Shown in pieces: positions 33,604-33,983 of a stretch of 33,983 bases of DNA. The position numbers and the translations under genes were made by a program. The number at the start of each line of letters is the position of its first letter. Within the stretch, counting starts at the first letter, position 1. Origin of the DNA: an uncultured Bacteroidia bacterium (GTDB lineage: Bacteria > Bacteroidota > Bacteroidia > Bacteroidales > F082); NCBI GenBank assembly GCA_913009755.1, contig CAJVWU010000045.1:1-33983 (forward strand). Direction: 5' to 3'. Under the pieces are notes generated by a model. That model saw nothing but the letters and a program-made list of their open reading frames with translations, had not been told where the DNA came from and made no database searches.

Positions 33604-33983
33604 CTATGCAGCTTTTTGTTTTTCATAATTTTCGATATAAACCGTATCATTTTTCCAAAGCGTGTATATCAGTCCTAACAACTTTCTCTGTACAGCAACA
33701 GCAGCAATTAATGAAACATCTTTTTTATCAAGCAACCGCTCATAAAAAAGCTTGTAGTTTTGGGAATGTTGAATTGAAGTGTATGCAGGAAAATAAAGCG
33801 CTTTCCGGATATGTACATTCCCTGCTTTGGATATTTTTGTTTTCCCTTTCCATTTACCCGATTCCCTTATTTTTATATCTAAACCGGCATAAGCTACGAT
33901 TTGCTTTATACTTCTTATTAATGCAAAACCATCGGTTTCAGCTATAATAATGATTGCTGTTAAAAAACCAACACCGGGAATGG
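33604..33983 (-). CDS. IS110-family transposase, C-terminal 125 residues (cut by window edge)
   Basis: The frame enters from the right edge and ends at TAG (33606-33604), with no ATG inside the window. It begins IPGVGFLTAIIIIAET and continues with IVAYAGLDI, ESGKWKGKTKISKAGN, IRKALYFPAY and AVQRKLLGLIYTLWKND. This is the IS116/IS110/IS902 C-terminal domain (Transposase_20), in which a conserved serine works with an N-terminal DEDD domain; the Ser of ESGKW is a candidate, not proven. IS110 elements lack ordinary terminal repeats and encode a structured bridge RNA in flanking non-coding DNA that chooses the target. No frameshift is visible in the part shown, so the copy may be intact. Confidence 0.85.
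   Translation of the reverse strand, partial: IPGVGFLTAIIIIAETDGFALIRSIKQIVAYAGLDIKIRESGKWKGKTKISKAGNVHIRKALYFPAYTSIQHSQNYKLFYERLLDKKDVSLIAAVAVQRKLLGLIYTLWKNDTVYIENYEKQKAA
33604..33983 (-). mobile_element. IS110-family insertion sequence, partial
   Basis: Defined by the transposase fragment described for the same interval. The transposase-distal boundary lies somewhere in 33425-33603 and cannot be fixed without a second copy or an empty site. The 179 bases between the transposase stop and the T9SS gene include an A/T-rich part (33500-33603) and the GC-rich hairpins at 33445-33486. Confidence 0.7.

Noticed and set aside
33446-33628. Plus-strand 60-codon frame after the last T9SS gene
   Set aside because: Covers the GC-rich hairpins and the non-coding end of the IS110 element, with no protein-like features.
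33498-33947. Plus-strand 149-codon frame at the right edge
   Set aside because: Antisense to the IS110 transposase C-terminus, whose conserved motifs are clear on the minus strand.
1-33983. CRISPR arrays, tRNA or rRNA genes, and phage or conjugation genes
   Set aside because: Reading both strands showed no regularly spaced direct repeats, no tRNA-like cloverleaf, no conserved rRNA segments and no integrase, capsid or transfer proteins. The only mobile genes seen are the two IS fragments.

Overview
The window reads as a chromosomal segment of a Bacteroidetes (Bacteroidota) bacterium. The evidence is internal: three secreted proteins end in a Por/type IX secretion (T9SS) C-terminal domain, one histidine kinase is a hybrid with its own AraC output, ribosome-binding sites are weak, and three intergenic regions carry the Bacteroidetes promoter pattern TTG-N20/21-TAnnTTTG. 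No tRNA, rRNA or CRISPR array was recognised. Both edges cut through insertion sequences: the start of an IS3-type orfA on the left and the C-terminal part of an IS110-family transposase on the right.

Layout. 1-345: IS3 left end and non-coding, repeat-like DNA. 346-6376: a locus built round the AmmeMemoRadiSam proteins. The minus-strand operon holds a polytopic membrane protein with a spermidine-synthase-like domain, the radical SAM enzyme AmrS and a SMUG-type uracil-DNA glycosylase. Divergently, a secreted Memo-AMMECR1 fusion is followed by a small lipoprotein. 6435-9533: a hybrid two-component sensor with periplasmic TPRs. 9641-13086: an aminotransferase and an ADP-forming acyl-CoA ligase, a pairing that fits amino- or keto-acid energy metabolism. 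13275-14300: a T9SS cargo protein. 14301-17859: an MBL-fold hydrolase, ribulose-phosphate epimerase and transketolase (non-oxidative pentose phosphate pathway). 18085-21289: a small unknown helical protein and a secreted S9 peptidase. 21438-26495: a three-gene alpha-glucan (glycogen) module of debranching enzyme, GT4/5-like glycosyltransferase and GH57 enzyme. 26496-27069: a 574-base non-coding stretch with a hairpin and an (AG)13 microsatellite. 27070-33424: two large T9SS cargo proteins separated by a perfect terminator hairpin. 33425-33983: GC-rich hairpins and the IS110 transposase.

The most interesting points are these. The AmmeMemoRadiSam set appears exported: the radical SAM enzyme has a Tat-like leader, the Memo-AMMECR1 fusion has a Sec leader, and they sit beside a membrane aminopropyltransferase-like protein that has lost its catalytic aspartates. 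The GH57 enzyme carries a C-terminal tail resembling a FliG helical module, although nothing flagellar is in view. A family of short GTTGG(T/C)G palindromes lies 3' of gene ends. The IS110 copy has structured flanking DNA worth testing as a bridge-RNA or end region.
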